Shown: positions 16,447-25,995, counted from the stretch's first letter. The stretch: 64,000 nt of DNA from Fermentibacter sp963718745 [NCBI: Candidatus Fermentibacterota bacterium] (GCA_963718745.1 OY970370.1:620001-684000), one strand, 5' to 3'. Program-made: numbers and translations. The notes: generated by a model not told the origin, from the sequence alone.

Positions 16447-17586
16447 CTATACCGGGACCGCGTCCATCAGGTCCCGGACGACTCCGTGCACGTCGAACAA
16501 TCTTGCGGCCCTCTCCCTGCCCCGCAGACCGAAGGAGGCGAGCCTCTGCGGATCCGAGCAAAGGGCTGCCACCCCGTCGCAGAACCCGGCCCGATCCGTG
16601 AGGATGCCGGAAACACCGTCCTCGACAGCGTCGGTTACTCCTCCTTCGGCCAGTCCCGCGACTGCAGTGCCGCACGCCGAGGCTTCGACGAATGTCAGGC
16701 CGAAACCCTCCACATCCCCGGAAGCGGTGTCGGACTGGCATGGAGAGACGAACAGGTCGGCCGAGCGGTAGAGGGACGCAAGCTCGTCGTCGCTCACCTC
16801 GCCCAGGAACCGCACTCTGTCCCCTAGGTCGGCCGAGGAGTGCCGGAGTTCCTCCTCCAGCGGCCCCCTGCCGGCTATCCATAGACCGGCGTCGATCCCT
16901 TTCGACAGGACGGTCCGGAGTGCGTCCAGCACGAGGTCGAACCGTTTCCTGGGAACCATTCGGCCGGCCGAGGCGAGCTGGATCCCGTGGCTCCCGGGGA
17001 GACGGGGGCCGTCGGGCGTGAAGAGCGACGTGTCGACACCGTTGATGCCGACATGGATCGTGGCGCCCGGGGCCAGCGAGGATGCCCCGCCCGCGGTGAA
17101 GCGGCTCGCAGCGGCGACAAGCCCCGATCCCTCCAGGACCGATCTCCTCCGTACGGCTGCGAGGAATCCCTTCCGCTCGAAGACCTCCCTGCCGTGGACA
17201 CAGCATACGACGGGCACCCCGATGCGGGCTGACAGCGCGCCCTCCGCGACGTTCCAGGTCGAGCACAGAAGCAGATCGGGAGGCGGCTCGCTCCTCGTCT
17301 CCCCGCGGATCGCCCTCCTGAAATGGAAGCGCCCGAATCTCGGGAAGTCGTGCCCCTGCACCCGGACAAGGCGGGGGGCGGGAGCGGACGGAGCTTCGTC
17401 TGACTTCTTGGCGAACACTGTCACATCAGCCCCCGCGAGCCGGAGGGCTTCCGCGGTGTTCGAGGCCCATCTGGCCAGACCTCCGAGCTTGGGCGGCCAG
17501 TCCTCAGTCAGGAGCCAGACCCTCCCGAACCTGCAGTTCCGGCTGCGTTCCGGGATAACTCCGGATCCATCCCCCGGCCCGGTCAT
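16447..17586 (-). CDS. Glycosyltransferase family 4-like
   Basis: 379 residues with a GT-B fold. The N-terminal Rossmann domain starts WLLTEDWPPKLGGLARWA, with the Gly-Gly acceptor loop. The C-terminal donor domain has SAGRMVPRKRFDLVLDAL near 205 and the E-x7-E motif in EGFGLTFVEASACGTAVAG near 303-321, which holds the nucleotide sugar. It is probably a retaining sugar transferase for envelope polysaccharide. Its ATG overlaps the MFS stop by 4 nt, placing it in a cysC-MFS-GT operon. Donor and acceptor cannot be predicted. Confidence 0.9.
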   Translation of the reverse strand: MTGPGDGSGVIPERSRNCRFGRVWLLTEDWPPKLGGLARWASNTAEALRLAGADVTVFAKKSDEAPSAPAPRLVRVQGHDFPRFGRFHFRRAIRGETRSEPPPDLLLCSTWNVAEGALSARIGVPVVCCVHGREVFERKGFLAAVRRRSVLEGSGLVAAASRFTAGGASSLAPGATIHVGINGVDTSLFTPDGPRLPGSHGIQLASAGRMVPRKRFDLVLDALRTVLSKGIDAGLWIAGRGPLEEELRHSSADLGDRVRFLGEVSDDELASLYRSADLFVSPCQSDTASGDVEGFGLTFVEASACGTAVAGLAEGGVTDAVEDGVSGILTDRAGFCDGVAALCSDPQRLASFGLRGRERAARLFDVHGVVRDLMDAVPV

Positions 17587-18848
17587 GGCCGGCCCTTCCC
17601 GCCGCTTCCGGCCATGCCGTCCCTCCTCAGGTACAGCAGCCCGGCCAGGGTGAAGAGCCCTGCGGAGACGAGGAAGGTGCTCGCGAGCCCGCAGCAGAGA
17701 AGGATCGTGTTGCCGAGAAGGGGTGCGAGCAGGCCCCGGACCGCCGTGAGCGTCAGGTGCAGCCCCTGGTATGTCGCGGCCTGGCCTGCCGGGGCGAAAT
17801 GAAGGCTGGACATGTTCCAGGAGATGTTCACGCCGGCCATGGCTATCGAGTACACGCAGAAGGCCGCGTAGAACAGGGGGATGCCCGCGGTCTCGAAGAC
17901 TCCCCCCATGGCGATGAGGAGCGGATAGAGCCCCAGGACGAGGCAGATCAGCCCCGTGAACCTGAAGGGGTGCAGCCGCTCGACCCTCATGCCCATGAAC
18001 GGGCTGAGGAGGAGGATGCCCATCTGCGCCAGGACCCCCTTCGCGAAGGCATACTGCTCGTATCTCAGTCCGAGGACGTCACGCGCGAAGAAAGGTATCG
18101 CCGGGAGGATCATCATGAATGCGAACCCGTAGATCATGAAGTACGCCTCGAAGCGCGCGAATTCGCGGTCGCGCCTGAAGACCTCGAAGAGCGGGCGCAG
18201 GAAGCCCCTCCCGGCCCCCGCCGGCGCCTCCCGCCGGAGACCGGTGGCCATCCTCGCGAAGATCATGGCGTGGGCGAAGCCGGCGGCGGCCATCCCTATG
18301 AACAGTATGCGGTAGATGGAGAAATCGGCGTCGAGGAGCCTTCCGACCATCAGGGAGGCCGGGAGGCTGAACAGCGTGAAGAGGCTGACCGCCCAGCCGA
18401 ACAGGACTCCCCTCCTGCCGGCTGCGTACCTCTCACGGAGGATCGTGTTCAGGACAGGGACCATGACGCTGTCCGCGGCCGAGAAGCACGCGATGAGCAG
18501 CAGGAGTACGTTCACGTCGTCCGAGAAGTACATCAGGGCAATGGGCAGACGGAACAGCCCGGCGATCAGCACCGCCCCCCGGTAGCTCCCCCGTCTCTCG
18601 ATGAGGGAGTTTATGAGGACCGAGAGGAAGTTGCTCACGGGCCACATCATCACGAGCAGGGTTATCTGCCACGCGGAGGCATGCAGGCCGTTGGCGGCTA
18701 TGTACTCGCTGTTGAGGGTGACGCCTGAGACCGCGGCGGCCGCGAGTGAGGAGAGAAGATGCAGGTGGTAGGTCCTGCGCTCGGTCCCTTCGAGCCCCGC
18801 GAGGCTCCGCCACGGGACGAGCCCCCCCAGCAGACGGCCGGCCCGCAT
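17583..18848 (-). CDS. Major facilitator superfamily transporter
   Basis: 421 residues with about twelve membrane helices and a central cytoplasmic loop near residue 205 (ATGLRREAPAGAGRGF). The motif between helices 2 and 3, SLIERRGSYRGAVLIAG, resembles the MFS loop 2-3 signature (G-x-x-x-D/E-R-x-G-R). The substrate is unknown. The gene starts 9 nt after the cysC stop and overlaps the glycosyltransferase by 4 nt, so it may move a sugar, sulfate ester or lipid-linked substrate. Confidence 0.83.
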   Translation of the reverse strand: MRAGRLLGGLVPWRSLAGLEGTERRTYHLHLLSSLAAAAVSGVTLNSEYIAANGLHASAWQITLLVMMWPVSNFLSVLINSLIERRGSYRGAVLIAGLFRLPIALMYFSDDVNVLLLLIACFSAADSVMVPVLNTILRERYAAGRRGVLFGWAVSLFTLFSLPASLMVGRLLDADFSIYRILFIGMAAAGFAHAMIFARMATGLRREAPAGAGRGFLRPLFEVFRRDREFARFEAYFMIYGFAFMMILPAIPFFARDVLGLRYEQYAFAKGVLAQMGILLLSPFMGMRVERLHPFRFTGLICLVLGLYPLLIAMGGVFETAGIPLFYAAFCVYSIAMAGVNISWNMSSLHFAPAGQAATYQGLHLTLTAVRGLLAPLLGNTILLCCGLASTFLVSAGLFTLAGLLYLRRDGMAGSGGKGRP

Positions 18849-18857
18849 GGCCTGGTG

Positions 18858-19469
18858 CTACTCTCCCCCGATTGCGCCCCTGCGCTTCAGGAAGTCGATT
18901 ATCCGGCCGGCGCAGGCGAAGGCGTCATCCGCCACGGTATCGATGCGGAGTTCCGGATTCTCCGGCGGCTCGTAGGGAGCGGAGATCCCGGTGAACTGCT
19001 TGATCTCGCCGGCCCTGGCCTTGCGGTAGAGCCCCTTCGGATCGCGCGCCTCAGCCTCCGCGAGCGGGGTGTCGACGAAGACCTCTACGAAGTCGCCCTC
19101 AGCCTGGATCGAGCGCGCGGCGGCCCTGTCCGCTGCGTAGGGGCTGATGAACGCCACGATGTTGATTATCCCCGAGGACGTGAGGAGCTTGGCTACCTCC
19201 GCGATCCTGCGGATGTTCTCTGTCCGGTCCTCGGGCGAGAAGCCCAGGTCGCTGTTCAGTCCGTGACGGATGTTGTCCCCGTCGAGGATGACGGAGTAGA
19301 GACCTTCGGAGTGCAGAATCCTCGCTGCGGCGTCCGCGATGGTGGACTTGCCCGAGGACGGGAGCCCGGTCATCCATACCGTGATTCCCCTGCTCCCCAG
19401 GAGACACTCCCTCTCGGTCCGGCCGATTGCGTGGTCATGCCAGGTTATTTCGCGGTCGGCGGCATTCAT
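18858..19469 (-). CDS. cysC: Adenylylsulfate (APS) kinase
   Basis: CysC phosphorylates APS to PAPS, the activated sulfate used in sulfation or sulfate reduction. The 203-residue protein has the P-loop GLPSSGKST near residues 35-43, LDGDNIRHGLNSDLGFSPEDR near 63-83, ISPY near 109-112, and a long-arm region GLYRKARAGEIKQFTGISAPYEPP. Length fits a stand-alone kinase. The ATG at 19469 follows AAGGA. No ATP sulfurylase (cysD/N or sat) or reductase is near; the operon partners are an MFS transporter and a glycosyltransferase, which hints at sulfated glycans rather than assimilation. Confidence 0.93.
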   Translation of the reverse strand: MNAADREITWHDHAIGRTERECLLGSRGITVWMTGLPSSGKSTIADAAARILHSEGLYSVILDGDNIRHGLNSDLGFSPEDRTENIRRIAEVAKLLTSSGIINIVAFISPYAADRAAARSIQAEGDFVEVFVDTPLAEAEARDPKGLYRKARAGEIKQFTGISAPYEPPENPELRIDTVADDAFACAGRIIDFLKRRGAIGGE

Positions 19470-19571
19470 CGGAGTTCCTTTCGCTTGTTGCTTCAGGGCT
19501 GTTCCTGCCGTGATGGATGAGGAACATACTCCTGCGGAGGGGCGACGCAAAACGGATCCGGTCCGGGCGGC

Positions 19572-19600
19572 TTGAGCATGGCTCCGCCTTTTGATAGTAT
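19572..19600 (+). promoter_or_regulatory. Candidate promoter for purC
   Basis: TTGAGC (19572-19577) and TAGTAT (19595-19600) are separated by 17 nt, each matching the sigma-70 consensus at four of six positions. They lie about 90 nt upstream of the purC ATG. The local rise in A+T (CTTTTGATAGTATTG) supports a promoter; the match is moderate. Confidence 0.4.
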
Positions 19601-19692
19601 TGCCAGCGAACAGACGAACCGCGCACGGACCAGGACCGGGTGCCTGCTCCGTGCCGCGTGGAAGGCCGCAGAGGATCGACGGGAGTTGTCGG

Positions 19693-20709
19693 ATGGACGT
19701 CAATACGATACGGGAAGCTCTGGGCAACTGCCTCACCGACACGTCGGAACTGGGGATCGGGAACCTCAGGAAAGGGAAGGTTCGCGACCTCTACGATCTC
19801 GGTGACCGCCTCCTGCTCATCACCACTGACAGGCAGAGCGCCTTCGACAGGGTGCTCGCGTCGATACCGTTCAAGGGCCAGATCCTGAACCAGATCTCGG
19901 CGTGGTGGTTCGAGAGGACGAAGGACCTCATCCCCAACCACCTCATCTCCATGCCGGACCCCTCGGCGACGATCGCGAGGAAATGCAGGGTCTTCCAGGT
20001 CGAGTTCATCGTCAGGGGCTACCTGACAGGATCGACTAACACATCGGCATGGACCCTGTACAACGGCGGGGCCCGGGATATCTGCGGCAACCGGCTCCCG
20101 GACGGGATGTACAAGAACCAGGTATTCCCCAGACCCCTCATCACTCCCACCACCAAGAGCGACAAGCACGACGAATCCATCACCCCCTCCCAGATCGTCG
20201 CAAGGGGTCTGATGACCAGGGGGCAGTGGGACGAGGCGGCGGACATCGTGCTCGAGATCTTCCGCAGGGGCCAGGAGACGGCGGCCGAACACGGCCTGAT
20301 CCTCGTGGACACCAAGTACGAGATGGGTATCGACGCGGACGGCAGGCTCCTCCTGGTGGACGAGCTCCACACCCCGGACTCCTCGAGGTACTGGCTCGCA
20401 GGCAGCTACGAGGAGCGATTCCTGAGGAACCAGGAGCCCGAGAACATAGACAAGGAGTTCCTGAGGCTGTGGTTCGTGCAGAACTGCGATCCGTACGGCG
20501 AAGGCCAGCTTCCCGCCGCTCCCGAGGAACTCGTGGTGGAACTCTCGTCGCGCTACATCCGCCTCTACGAGATGATAACGGGCACCCGCTTCACCCCTCC
20601 CCCCGACGAGCCCGTCCTGAAGAGGCTCAGGCGCAACCTGGAGGCGGCCGGCATCGAGATGGAGGAGGACCGGCTGGGCTTCCTCGACGAGATGGAGGGC
20701 AGGCTCTGA
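19693..20709 (+). CDS. purC: Phosphoribosylaminoimidazole-succinocarboxamide (SAICAR) synthase
   Basis: PurC joins CAIR and aspartate with ATP in purine synthesis. 338 residues, the longer eukaryote/FCB-like form. Landmarks are GKVRDLYDLGDRLLLITTDRQSAFD near 27-51, EFIVRGYLTGST near 105-116, the SAICAR synthase signature around ITPTTKSDKHDESIT near 153-167, and LVDTKYEMGIDADG near 205-218. ATG at 19693 with GGGAG upstream gives the expected N-terminus. It stands alone, divergent from cysC, without other pur genes in view. Confidence 0.95.
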   Translation: MDVNTIREALGNCLTDTSELGIGNLRKGKVRDLYDLGDRLLLITTDRQSAFDRVLASIPFKGQILNQISAWWFERTKDLIPNHLISMPDPSATIARKCRVFQVEFIVRGYLTGSTNTSAWTLYNGGARDICGNRLPDGMYKNQVFPRPLITPTTKSDKHDESITPSQIVARGLMTRGQWDEAADIVLEIFRRGQETAAEHGLILVDTKYEMGIDADGRLLLVDELHTPDSSRYWLAGSYEERFLRNQEPENIDKEFLRLWFVQNCDPYGEGQLPAAPEELVVELSSRYIRLYEMITGTRFTPPPDEPVLKRLRRNLEAAGIEMEEDRLGFLDEMEGRL

Positions 20710-20785
20710 CCCCCTCCCGGATTCCCGCTGTCGAGCCGGGATCCTCGACCTGTCGATTCACTTTCCCCGCATGGAGGTTTCAGCC

Positions 20786-21538
20786 ATGAAGTACGCATGC
20801 ATTTCGATCCTTGCGCTGGCGGCTATCCAGGCCTCGGCCGGCGTCCTGCCCGTCTCGGTCACCCTTGATGCGACCTGGAACAGCAAGTACGTCTGGAGAG
20901 GCCTGAACTGCGTCGACGAAAGCGTCCTCCAGCCATCAGCATTTCTTTCCCTTTCGGGGATGACGGCCGGCGTGTGGGGCAACATGGAATTGACGGACGT
21001 GAACGAGTTCACCGAGGAGGATGACAGGGCCGGAGCATTCACCGAGGTGGACTGGTATCTCGGCTACGAACTGGATCTCCTCCTGGCGGGGCTGAGTGCG
21101 GGTGTGGGCTGGTACACCTACCCCAACACCGAAGCCGAATCGACGGCCGAGCTGTACGTATCCGGATACGCCAAGGTGCTGTTCTCGCCTGAGCTCACGA
21201 TCTACCAGGGCATCAAGGAGGCCGAGGGGATGTACGTCTCGGTTTCCGGCTCCCAGGAGCTCGGCGGCATCAGCCTCGCGCCGACGGTCGCGATGACGCC
21301 GACCCTCTCGGCCAATCTCGGATGGGGCAACAAGGTCCACAACAACTACAACTTCGGCGTGGACAAGGCGGCGATGACCGATCTCACGATCGACCTCTCC
21401 GCTCCCGTGGGAATCGGGCTGGTGTTCACGGTCACGCCCGCCGTCCACTACTCGATGATGCTGGACGACGAGATCTCGGACGGCTTCGAGGATTCCTCCA
21501 ACTTCTGGGGGGGCCTGTCCCTGACTGCCTCGATCTAG
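20786..21538 (+). CDS. Outer-membrane protein of the Gcw_chp/TorF-like type
   Basis: 250 residues. A signal peptide (MKYACISILALAAIQASAG) precedes a barrel-like domain beginning VSVTLDATWNSKYVWRGLNC. The SKYVWRG segment is the hallmark of a family of uncharacterised outer-membrane proteins (Gcw_chp/TIGR02001). Alternating beta strands continue to the end (SSNFWGGLSLTASI). Function is unknown; a porin-like or structural role is possible. The ATG at 20786 has GGAGG 8 nt upstream. It lies 76 nt after purC and is closed by a hairpin. Confidence 0.75.
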   Translation: MKYACISILALAAIQASAGVLPVSVTLDATWNSKYVWRGLNCVDESVLQPSAFLSLSGMTAGVWGNMELTDVNEFTEEDDRAGAFTEVDWYLGYELDLLLAGLSAGVGWYTYPNTEAESTAELYVSGYAKVLFSPELTIYQGIKEAEGMYVSVSGSQELGGISLAPTVAMTPTLSANLGWGNKVHNNYNFGVDKAAMTDLTIDLSAPVGIGLVFTVTPAVHYSMMLDDEISDGFEDSSNFWGGLSLTASI

Positions 21539-21550
21539 TCCGGACGAGGA

Positions 21551-21574
21551 GCCGCCCGCCGGGAGGCGGGCGGC
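21551..21574. terminator. Hairpin between convergent outer-membrane protein and osmC genes
   Basis: GCCGCCCGCC (21551-21560) pairs perfectly with GGCGGGCGGC (21565-21574) around a GGGA loop. It lies 12 nt after the plus-strand stop and 22 nt before the osmC stop. There is no T run, so it may act as an RNA end-stabiliser or weak two-way terminator. Confidence 0.6.
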
Positions 21575-21596
21575 AAAGCCTTGCGGGACGGCGGGA

Positions 21597-22031
21597 TCAG
21601 GCCAGGACTACCGATACGCTGGTCCCGGTCATGAGCACATCGGAGATTGGGCAGCGCCTGTCCACCTCGTCCAGGAAGGCCTGCTTCTCCTCACGGGTCA
21701 TGTCGGCATCGATTTCGACGGATGCCGATATCGATGTGAACCCGGCACGCCCTCCGGTCGTCATCCCGAGGAGGTAGTCGGTGTCGATCGAGGCTTCCAC
21801 CGACACCTTCAGGCCCTTCAGTGCCAGCTTCTTCTGCCCGGCCACGATCCGCGCGATCGCCGAGAGGCATCCCGCCAGCGACACGAGCTGGTAGGAGAGG
21901 GGATTGGCACCATCGTCGGTCCCCATCGGCATGGGCTGGTCGATTATCAGTACATGATCCCCGTCGACGATGCACTCCGTCCTGAATCCCTCGCACATAA
22001 CGGACTGGGCGGTGTACTTCTTGAGAGGCAT
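21597..22031 (-). CDS. OsmC family protein
   Basis: 144 residues with the OsmC/Ohr two-layer fold pattern: a mixed N-terminal sheet, then GTDDGANPLSYQLVSLAGCLSAIARIVAGQK with the conserved Cys near residue 55, and a C-terminal VDRRCPISDVLMTGTSVSVVLA. OsmC/Ohr proteins reduce organic peroxides with paired cysteines; other Cys residues (13, 20, 128) are present but the pairing is unclear, so it could be a YhfA-like relative. The ATG at 22031 has GGAAGGAG upstream, overlapping the parC stop, so it ends the parE-parC operon. Confidence 0.85.
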   Translation of the reverse strand: MPLKKYTAQSVMCEGFRTECIVDGDHVLIIDQPMPMGTDDGANPLSYQLVSLAGCLSAIARIVAGQKKLALKGLKVSVEASIDTDYLLGMTTGGRAGFTSISASVEIDADMTREEKQAFLDEVDRRCPISDVLMTGTSVSVVLA

Positions 22032-22036
22032 GGCCG

Positions 22037-24184
22037 TCACTCCTTCCCCAGATCGCCGAACAGGTCCGGCTGGGACTCCTCTCCGGCTTGTTTCAGGGCT
22101 TCCTGGGACCTCAGTCTCAGGGCTTCCGCCCTCTCCATCACTTCCTCGATGGAAGGCGGAGGAAGGGGATCCGGTTCCCGGTCGGGAACTCCATCCTGTC
22201 CAGCCTGCTCTGGAGTCGGCGGGCATGGATCGACCCGGGGATCGGTAACGGGAGCGGCTCCGGGATCAGGGGCTGGTCCCGCGTCCTCCACGAATCTGAT
22301 GCTGGAGACGGGCCGGCCGGCTCCGATCCGGTTCCCGCGCGCGGCGACTCCCTTCACTAGAACATCGCCGATCCGGATATCCTCCTTGTGGGTGCGCATC
22401 CGCTTCTTGCGCTCGAACCAGACCTCGATGCCGCCGCCGTTCGCTGTCGTGAAGAGCATGAGTTCGGAGCCCTCGGGGATGAACCTGTAATCCTTCTCCA
22501 GGATGAAACCCTCCACCGCGAAGCGCTTCACGAAGGCGACCAGGGTCCTGCAGTCGCGGTAGACGGCGGTATAGACTCTCTCCTTGTCATGAATCCCGCA
22601 GAACGAGACGTTCCCGTCGATGAAGTGCTTCTCGGCAACCGGGAGGATCCGGAAGGACCCGTCGCCATCGAAGACGCATATCCTGTCGTACTCCGAAGCG
22701 TCGAAGCAGACATCACCCCTGACCGCGGAACCCACATAGCCGGCCTGGGCGTCGTAGCAGACCTTGAGATTTCTCAGGCTGACACCCTTCACGTCGATGC
22801 CGGTGAATGTCTCCAGCCTGGTAAGCCTGGGATATCTCCTGCCATACTTCTTGAGGAGCGCCTGGAGCCAGCTCACGGCAAATCGCTTCAGATCAGAGAG
22901 ATCCCCGGTTACTGCGACGATCCTGGACCTGACATCCCCCATCTCGTGCCTGTGTGCCTCGATGTCGAAACGGGAGATCCTCCTGATCCTTATCGCGAGC
23001 AGCTTCTCGATCTCGTCGTCGGTCACGCCCTCACCTTCGAGGAAGGGTTCCATCCCGTCCCGCACGGCCTGCATGACCCGCTCGAAAGTCTCCTTCTCCT
23101 CGATCCGCTTGTAGACCCGATTCTCGATGAAGACCTGCTCGAGCGTCATCCATCTGATCCTGGCTTCCAGATCGCCCAGCTCGAGTCGGAGTTCGCGCTC
23201 CAGGACATCGAGCAGGAGATCGGTGGAGTATCGGAGGAGCTCGGAGACGGTCGCCTCCATCGGGCGCCCCTCGCGGATGACCACGATGTTCGAGGTGTAG
23301 ACCATCTCGCAGTCGGAATGAGCGTATAGCTGCTTTATCGTGTCGTCGGGCTCACCGCCCCTGGACAGGGTGAGTTCTATCTCGACCTTGCCCGACGTGA
23401 AGTCGTCGATCGAGGAGACCCTCACCCTTCCCTTCCTGGCGGCATTCTCGATGGAGGCTATCAGGCTCTCCGTCGTGCAGCCCCAGGGGATCTCCCTGAT
23501 CACGAGCTTCTTCTGACCCTTCTTCTTCTCGATCGTGGCCCTGTTCCTGATCTTGCCGGCACCGTCGGCATATCCCGAGGTGTCGATGCTCCCTCCCTGG
23601 AGGAAATCCGGGAAGAGCGCAAAGGGCTTCCCGCGGATGCAGGCTATCATCGCGTGGAGGAGCTCGCAGAAGTTGTGGGGCATGACCTTCGTCGACATTC
23701 CCACGGCGATGCCCTCCGCCCCCAGCAGGAGGAGCACGGGGATCTTCGCCGGCAGCAGGAGCGGTTCCCTGTTCCGTCCGTCATAGCTCTCCGTGAACGA
23801 GGCTATCCTGTCGTTGAAGAGCGTCTCCCGCGCGAGTTCCGTCAGGCGGCACTCGATGTACCGGGGTGCCGAGGCCTGGTCGCCCGTTATGTCGTTTCCG
23901 AAGTTGCCCTGGGTGTCGATGAAGTAACCTCTGTTGGCCAGGGTCACGAGAGCGTCGCCGATGGACTGGTCGCCGTGCGGGTGATAGCGCATGCAGTGAC
24001 CTATCACGTTGGCAACCTTGTTGAAGCGGCCGTCGTCCAGCTCGTGGAGGCTCCACAGGATCCTGCGCTGAACGGGCTTCAGGCCGTCGGCGGCGTCCGG
24101 GATCGCCCTGTCCTTTATGACGTAGGAGGCGTACTCGATGAAATTCTCGTTGAAGAGTCCTCGAAGGCTGGCTTCTGCGCTCAT
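22037..24184 (-). CDS. parC: Type IIA topoisomerase subunit A (ParC-like)
   Basis: 715 residues. The breakage-reunion domain includes KDRAIPDAADGLKPVQRRILWSLHEL near 24-49, HPHGDQSIGDALVTLANRG near 69-87 and the catalytic Tyr in SAPRYIECRL near 106-115. A coiled-coil segment follows near 320-420. The C-terminal domain is short, lacks a clear GyrA box, and ends in a Pro/Glu-rich linker (DPGAAPVTDPRVDPCPP) and tail DLFGDLGKE. This fits the Bacteroidetes-style topoisomerase IV A subunit better than gyrase. It overlaps parE by 4 nt (ATGA). Confidence 0.88.
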   Translation of the reverse strand: MSAEASLRGLFNENFIEYASYVIKDRAIPDAADGLKPVQRRILWSLHELDDGRFNKVANVIGHCMRYHPHGDQSIGDALVTLANRGYFIDTQGNFGNDITGDQASAPRYIECRLTELARETLFNDRIASFTESYDGRNREPLLLPAKIPVLLLLGAEGIAVGMSTKVMPHNFCELLHAMIACIRGKPFALFPDFLQGGSIDTSGYADGAGKIRNRATIEKKKGQKKLVIREIPWGCTTESLIASIENAARKGRVRVSSIDDFTSGKVEIELTLSRGGEPDDTIKQLYAHSDCEMVYTSNIVVIREGRPMEATVSELLRYSTDLLLDVLERELRLELGDLEARIRWMTLEQVFIENRVYKRIEEKETFERVMQAVRDGMEPFLEGEGVTDDEIEKLLAIRIRRISRFDIEAHRHEMGDVRSRIVAVTGDLSDLKRFAVSWLQALLKKYGRRYPRLTRLETFTGIDVKGVSLRNLKVCYDAQAGYVGSAVRGDVCFDASEYDRICVFDGDGSFRILPVAEKHFIDGNVSFCGIHDKERVYTAVYRDCRTLVAFVKRFAVEGFILEKDYRFIPEGSELMLFTTANGGGIEVWFERKKRMRTHKEDIRIGDVLVKGVAARGNRIGAGRPVSSIRFVEDAGPAPDPGAAPVTDPRVDPCPPTPEQAGQDGVPDREPDPLPPPSIEEVMERAEALRLRSQEALKQAGEESQPDLFGDLGKE

Positions 24185-25995
24185 CTGAGGTTCTCCACGA
24201 TGAAGTCCCGCCTTGCGGGGGTGTTGCGGCCCATGAAGAACTCGAGCATCTCGGGCACTTCCTTCATCCGCGAGATGGTCACGGGAAGCAGCCTCATATC
24301 GGGGCCGATGAACCGCCCGAACTCTGACGGGGATATCTCGCCCAGCCCCTTGAACCTGGTGATCTCGCTCCCCCTGCCGAGCCTCGCGAGCGCATCCTCC
24401 TTCTCGCGGGCGGAGTAGCAGTAGGCGGTCTCCCTCCTGTTCCTCACCCTGAACAGGGGGGTTTCGAGGATGAAGAGATGGTTGTCCAGAACCAGCCCCT
24501 CGAAGAAATGCAGGAACAGGGTCAGGAGCAGGTTGCGGATGTGCATCCCGTCCACATCGGCATCTGTGGCCATGATTATCCTGTTGTAGCGCAGGGTCTC
24601 GACGCCGCCTTCGATGTTGAGGGCCTGCATCAGGTTGTACATCTCCTCGTTCCCGTAGAGCGTGTCCCTGCGGAGGCCGAAGCAGTTCAGAGGCTTGCCG
24701 CGGAGGGAGAACACCGCCTGGGTGTTGACGTCGCGGCACGCCACGATGCTCCCGGAAGCGCTCTGTCCCTCGGTGAGGAAGATGGTGCTCTGCTCGGCTC
24801 TCGGATCGTCCTCGCCCAGATGCAGCCTGCAGTCGCGCAGACTCGGGATCCTTATCGCGACCTTCTTGGCCCTCTCGCGGGCCTTCTTGCGTACGCTCTG
24901 CAGTTCGGTCCTGATGCTCATGTTGACCTGTATCTTGGAGAGCATGGCCTCGGCGGCGGCCGGGTTGCGGTGCATGAGCTGCTCGATCTCCTGCTTGATC
25001 CTTGTGACGAGCGGCCCCCTGATGTCGGTGTTCCCGAGCCTGGTCTTCGTCTGGGACTCGAACACCGGGTCTGTCAGGCGTATCGAGACGACGCCGATGA
25101 TCCCCTCGCGGATGTCCTCGGGCGAGTAGCTCTTGCCGGCGAAAGAGTTGATGCCCTTCAGGATTCCCTCCTTGAACGCGGAGAGGTGGGTGCCCCCGGC
25201 GCTCGTGTACTGGCCGTTGGCGAAGGACATGTACTTCTCGCCGAAATCGTTCGTATGCGTGAAGGCGAACTCCAGAGTCCCGTCTCTGAAGTATAGAGGC
25301 GGGTAGAGAAGGGATTCGCCGGCTTCGTCAGCGAGGAGGTCCTTGAGCCCCTCCTCGGACGAGAACGTCGTACCGTTGAGAACGACTTTCAGCCCGGTGT
25401 TCAGGTATGCGTAGTGCCTGGCTCTGTTCGTGAGGAGTTCCTCGCGGAAGGCATATCCGGGGAAGACCTGCTCGTCAGGGGTGAACTCGACGAGCGTTCC
25501 GTTCCTCTCGGTCGTCTCCCCCGTGCTGACGCCGATCTCCTCGCCGCGGCAGAAGCGGACCTCCTGGAATGCTCCGTCGCGGTAGCTCACCACCCGGAAG
25601 CTCTCCGACAGGGCGTTCACGGCCTTGGAACCCACCCCGTTGAGGCCGACGCTGAACTGGAAGACATCCGTGTTGTACTTGGCTCCGGTATTGATCACCG
25701 AAACGCATTCGACCAGCTTGCCGAAGGGGATGCCCCTGCCCCAGTCCCTGACGGAGCAGCACTTCGCATCGCACTTCGCCAGGATGCGCTTCCCGAATCC
25801 CATGATGAACTCGTCGACTGCGTTGTCGATGATCTCCTTGAAGAGGATGTAGACACCGTCGTCGGGGTGGCTGCCGTCGCCTATGCGGCCGATGTACATG
25901 CCGGTGCGCAGCCTGATGTGCTCGACGGACGAGAGCGTCTTCACCTTGCTCTCGTCGTATATCGCGGTTCCCGGTTCGATCTGTGTTTCAGCCAT
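24181..25995 (-). CDS. parE: Type IIA topoisomerase subunit B (ParE-like ATPase)
   Basis: 604 residues. GHKL ATPase motifs include EIIDNAVDEFIMG near 54-66, RDWGRGIPFG near 83-92 and VGLNGVGSKAVNALS near 114-128. The Toprim domain has FLTEGQSASG near 430 and the metal site MATDADVDGMHI near 510; MGRNTPARRDFI lies near the end. With ParC it relaxes and decatenates DNA. The start MAETQ at 25995 fits the family; the best ribosome site (GAAGGAAA) is about 15 nt away. The upstream spacer has a TATACT -10-like box (26040-26045) with no clear -35. Confidence 0.9.
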   Translation of the reverse strand: MAETQIEPGTAIYDESKVKTLSSVEHIRLRTGMYIGRIGDGSHPDDGVYILFKEIIDNAVDEFIMGFGKRILAKCDAKCCSVRDWGRGIPFGKLVECVSVINTGAKYNTDVFQFSVGLNGVGSKAVNALSESFRVVSYRDGAFQEVRFCRGEEIGVSTGETTERNGTLVEFTPDEQVFPGYAFREELLTNRARHYAYLNTGLKVVLNGTTFSSEEGLKDLLADEAGESLLYPPLYFRDGTLEFAFTHTNDFGEKYMSFANGQYTSAGGTHLSAFKEGILKGINSFAGKSYSPEDIREGIIGVVSIRLTDPVFESQTKTRLGNTDIRGPLVTRIKQEIEQLMHRNPAAAEAMLSKIQVNMSIRTELQSVRKKARERAKKVAIRIPSLRDCRLHLGEDDPRAEQSTIFLTEGQSASGSIVACRDVNTQAVFSLRGKPLNCFGLRRDTLYGNEEMYNLMQALNIEGGVETLRYNRIIMATDADVDGMHIRNLLLTLFLHFFEGLVLDNHLFILETPLFRVRNRRETAYCYSAREKEDALARLGRGSEITRFKGLGEISPSEFGRFIGPDMRLLPVTISRMKEVPEMLEFFMGRNTPARRDFIVENLR

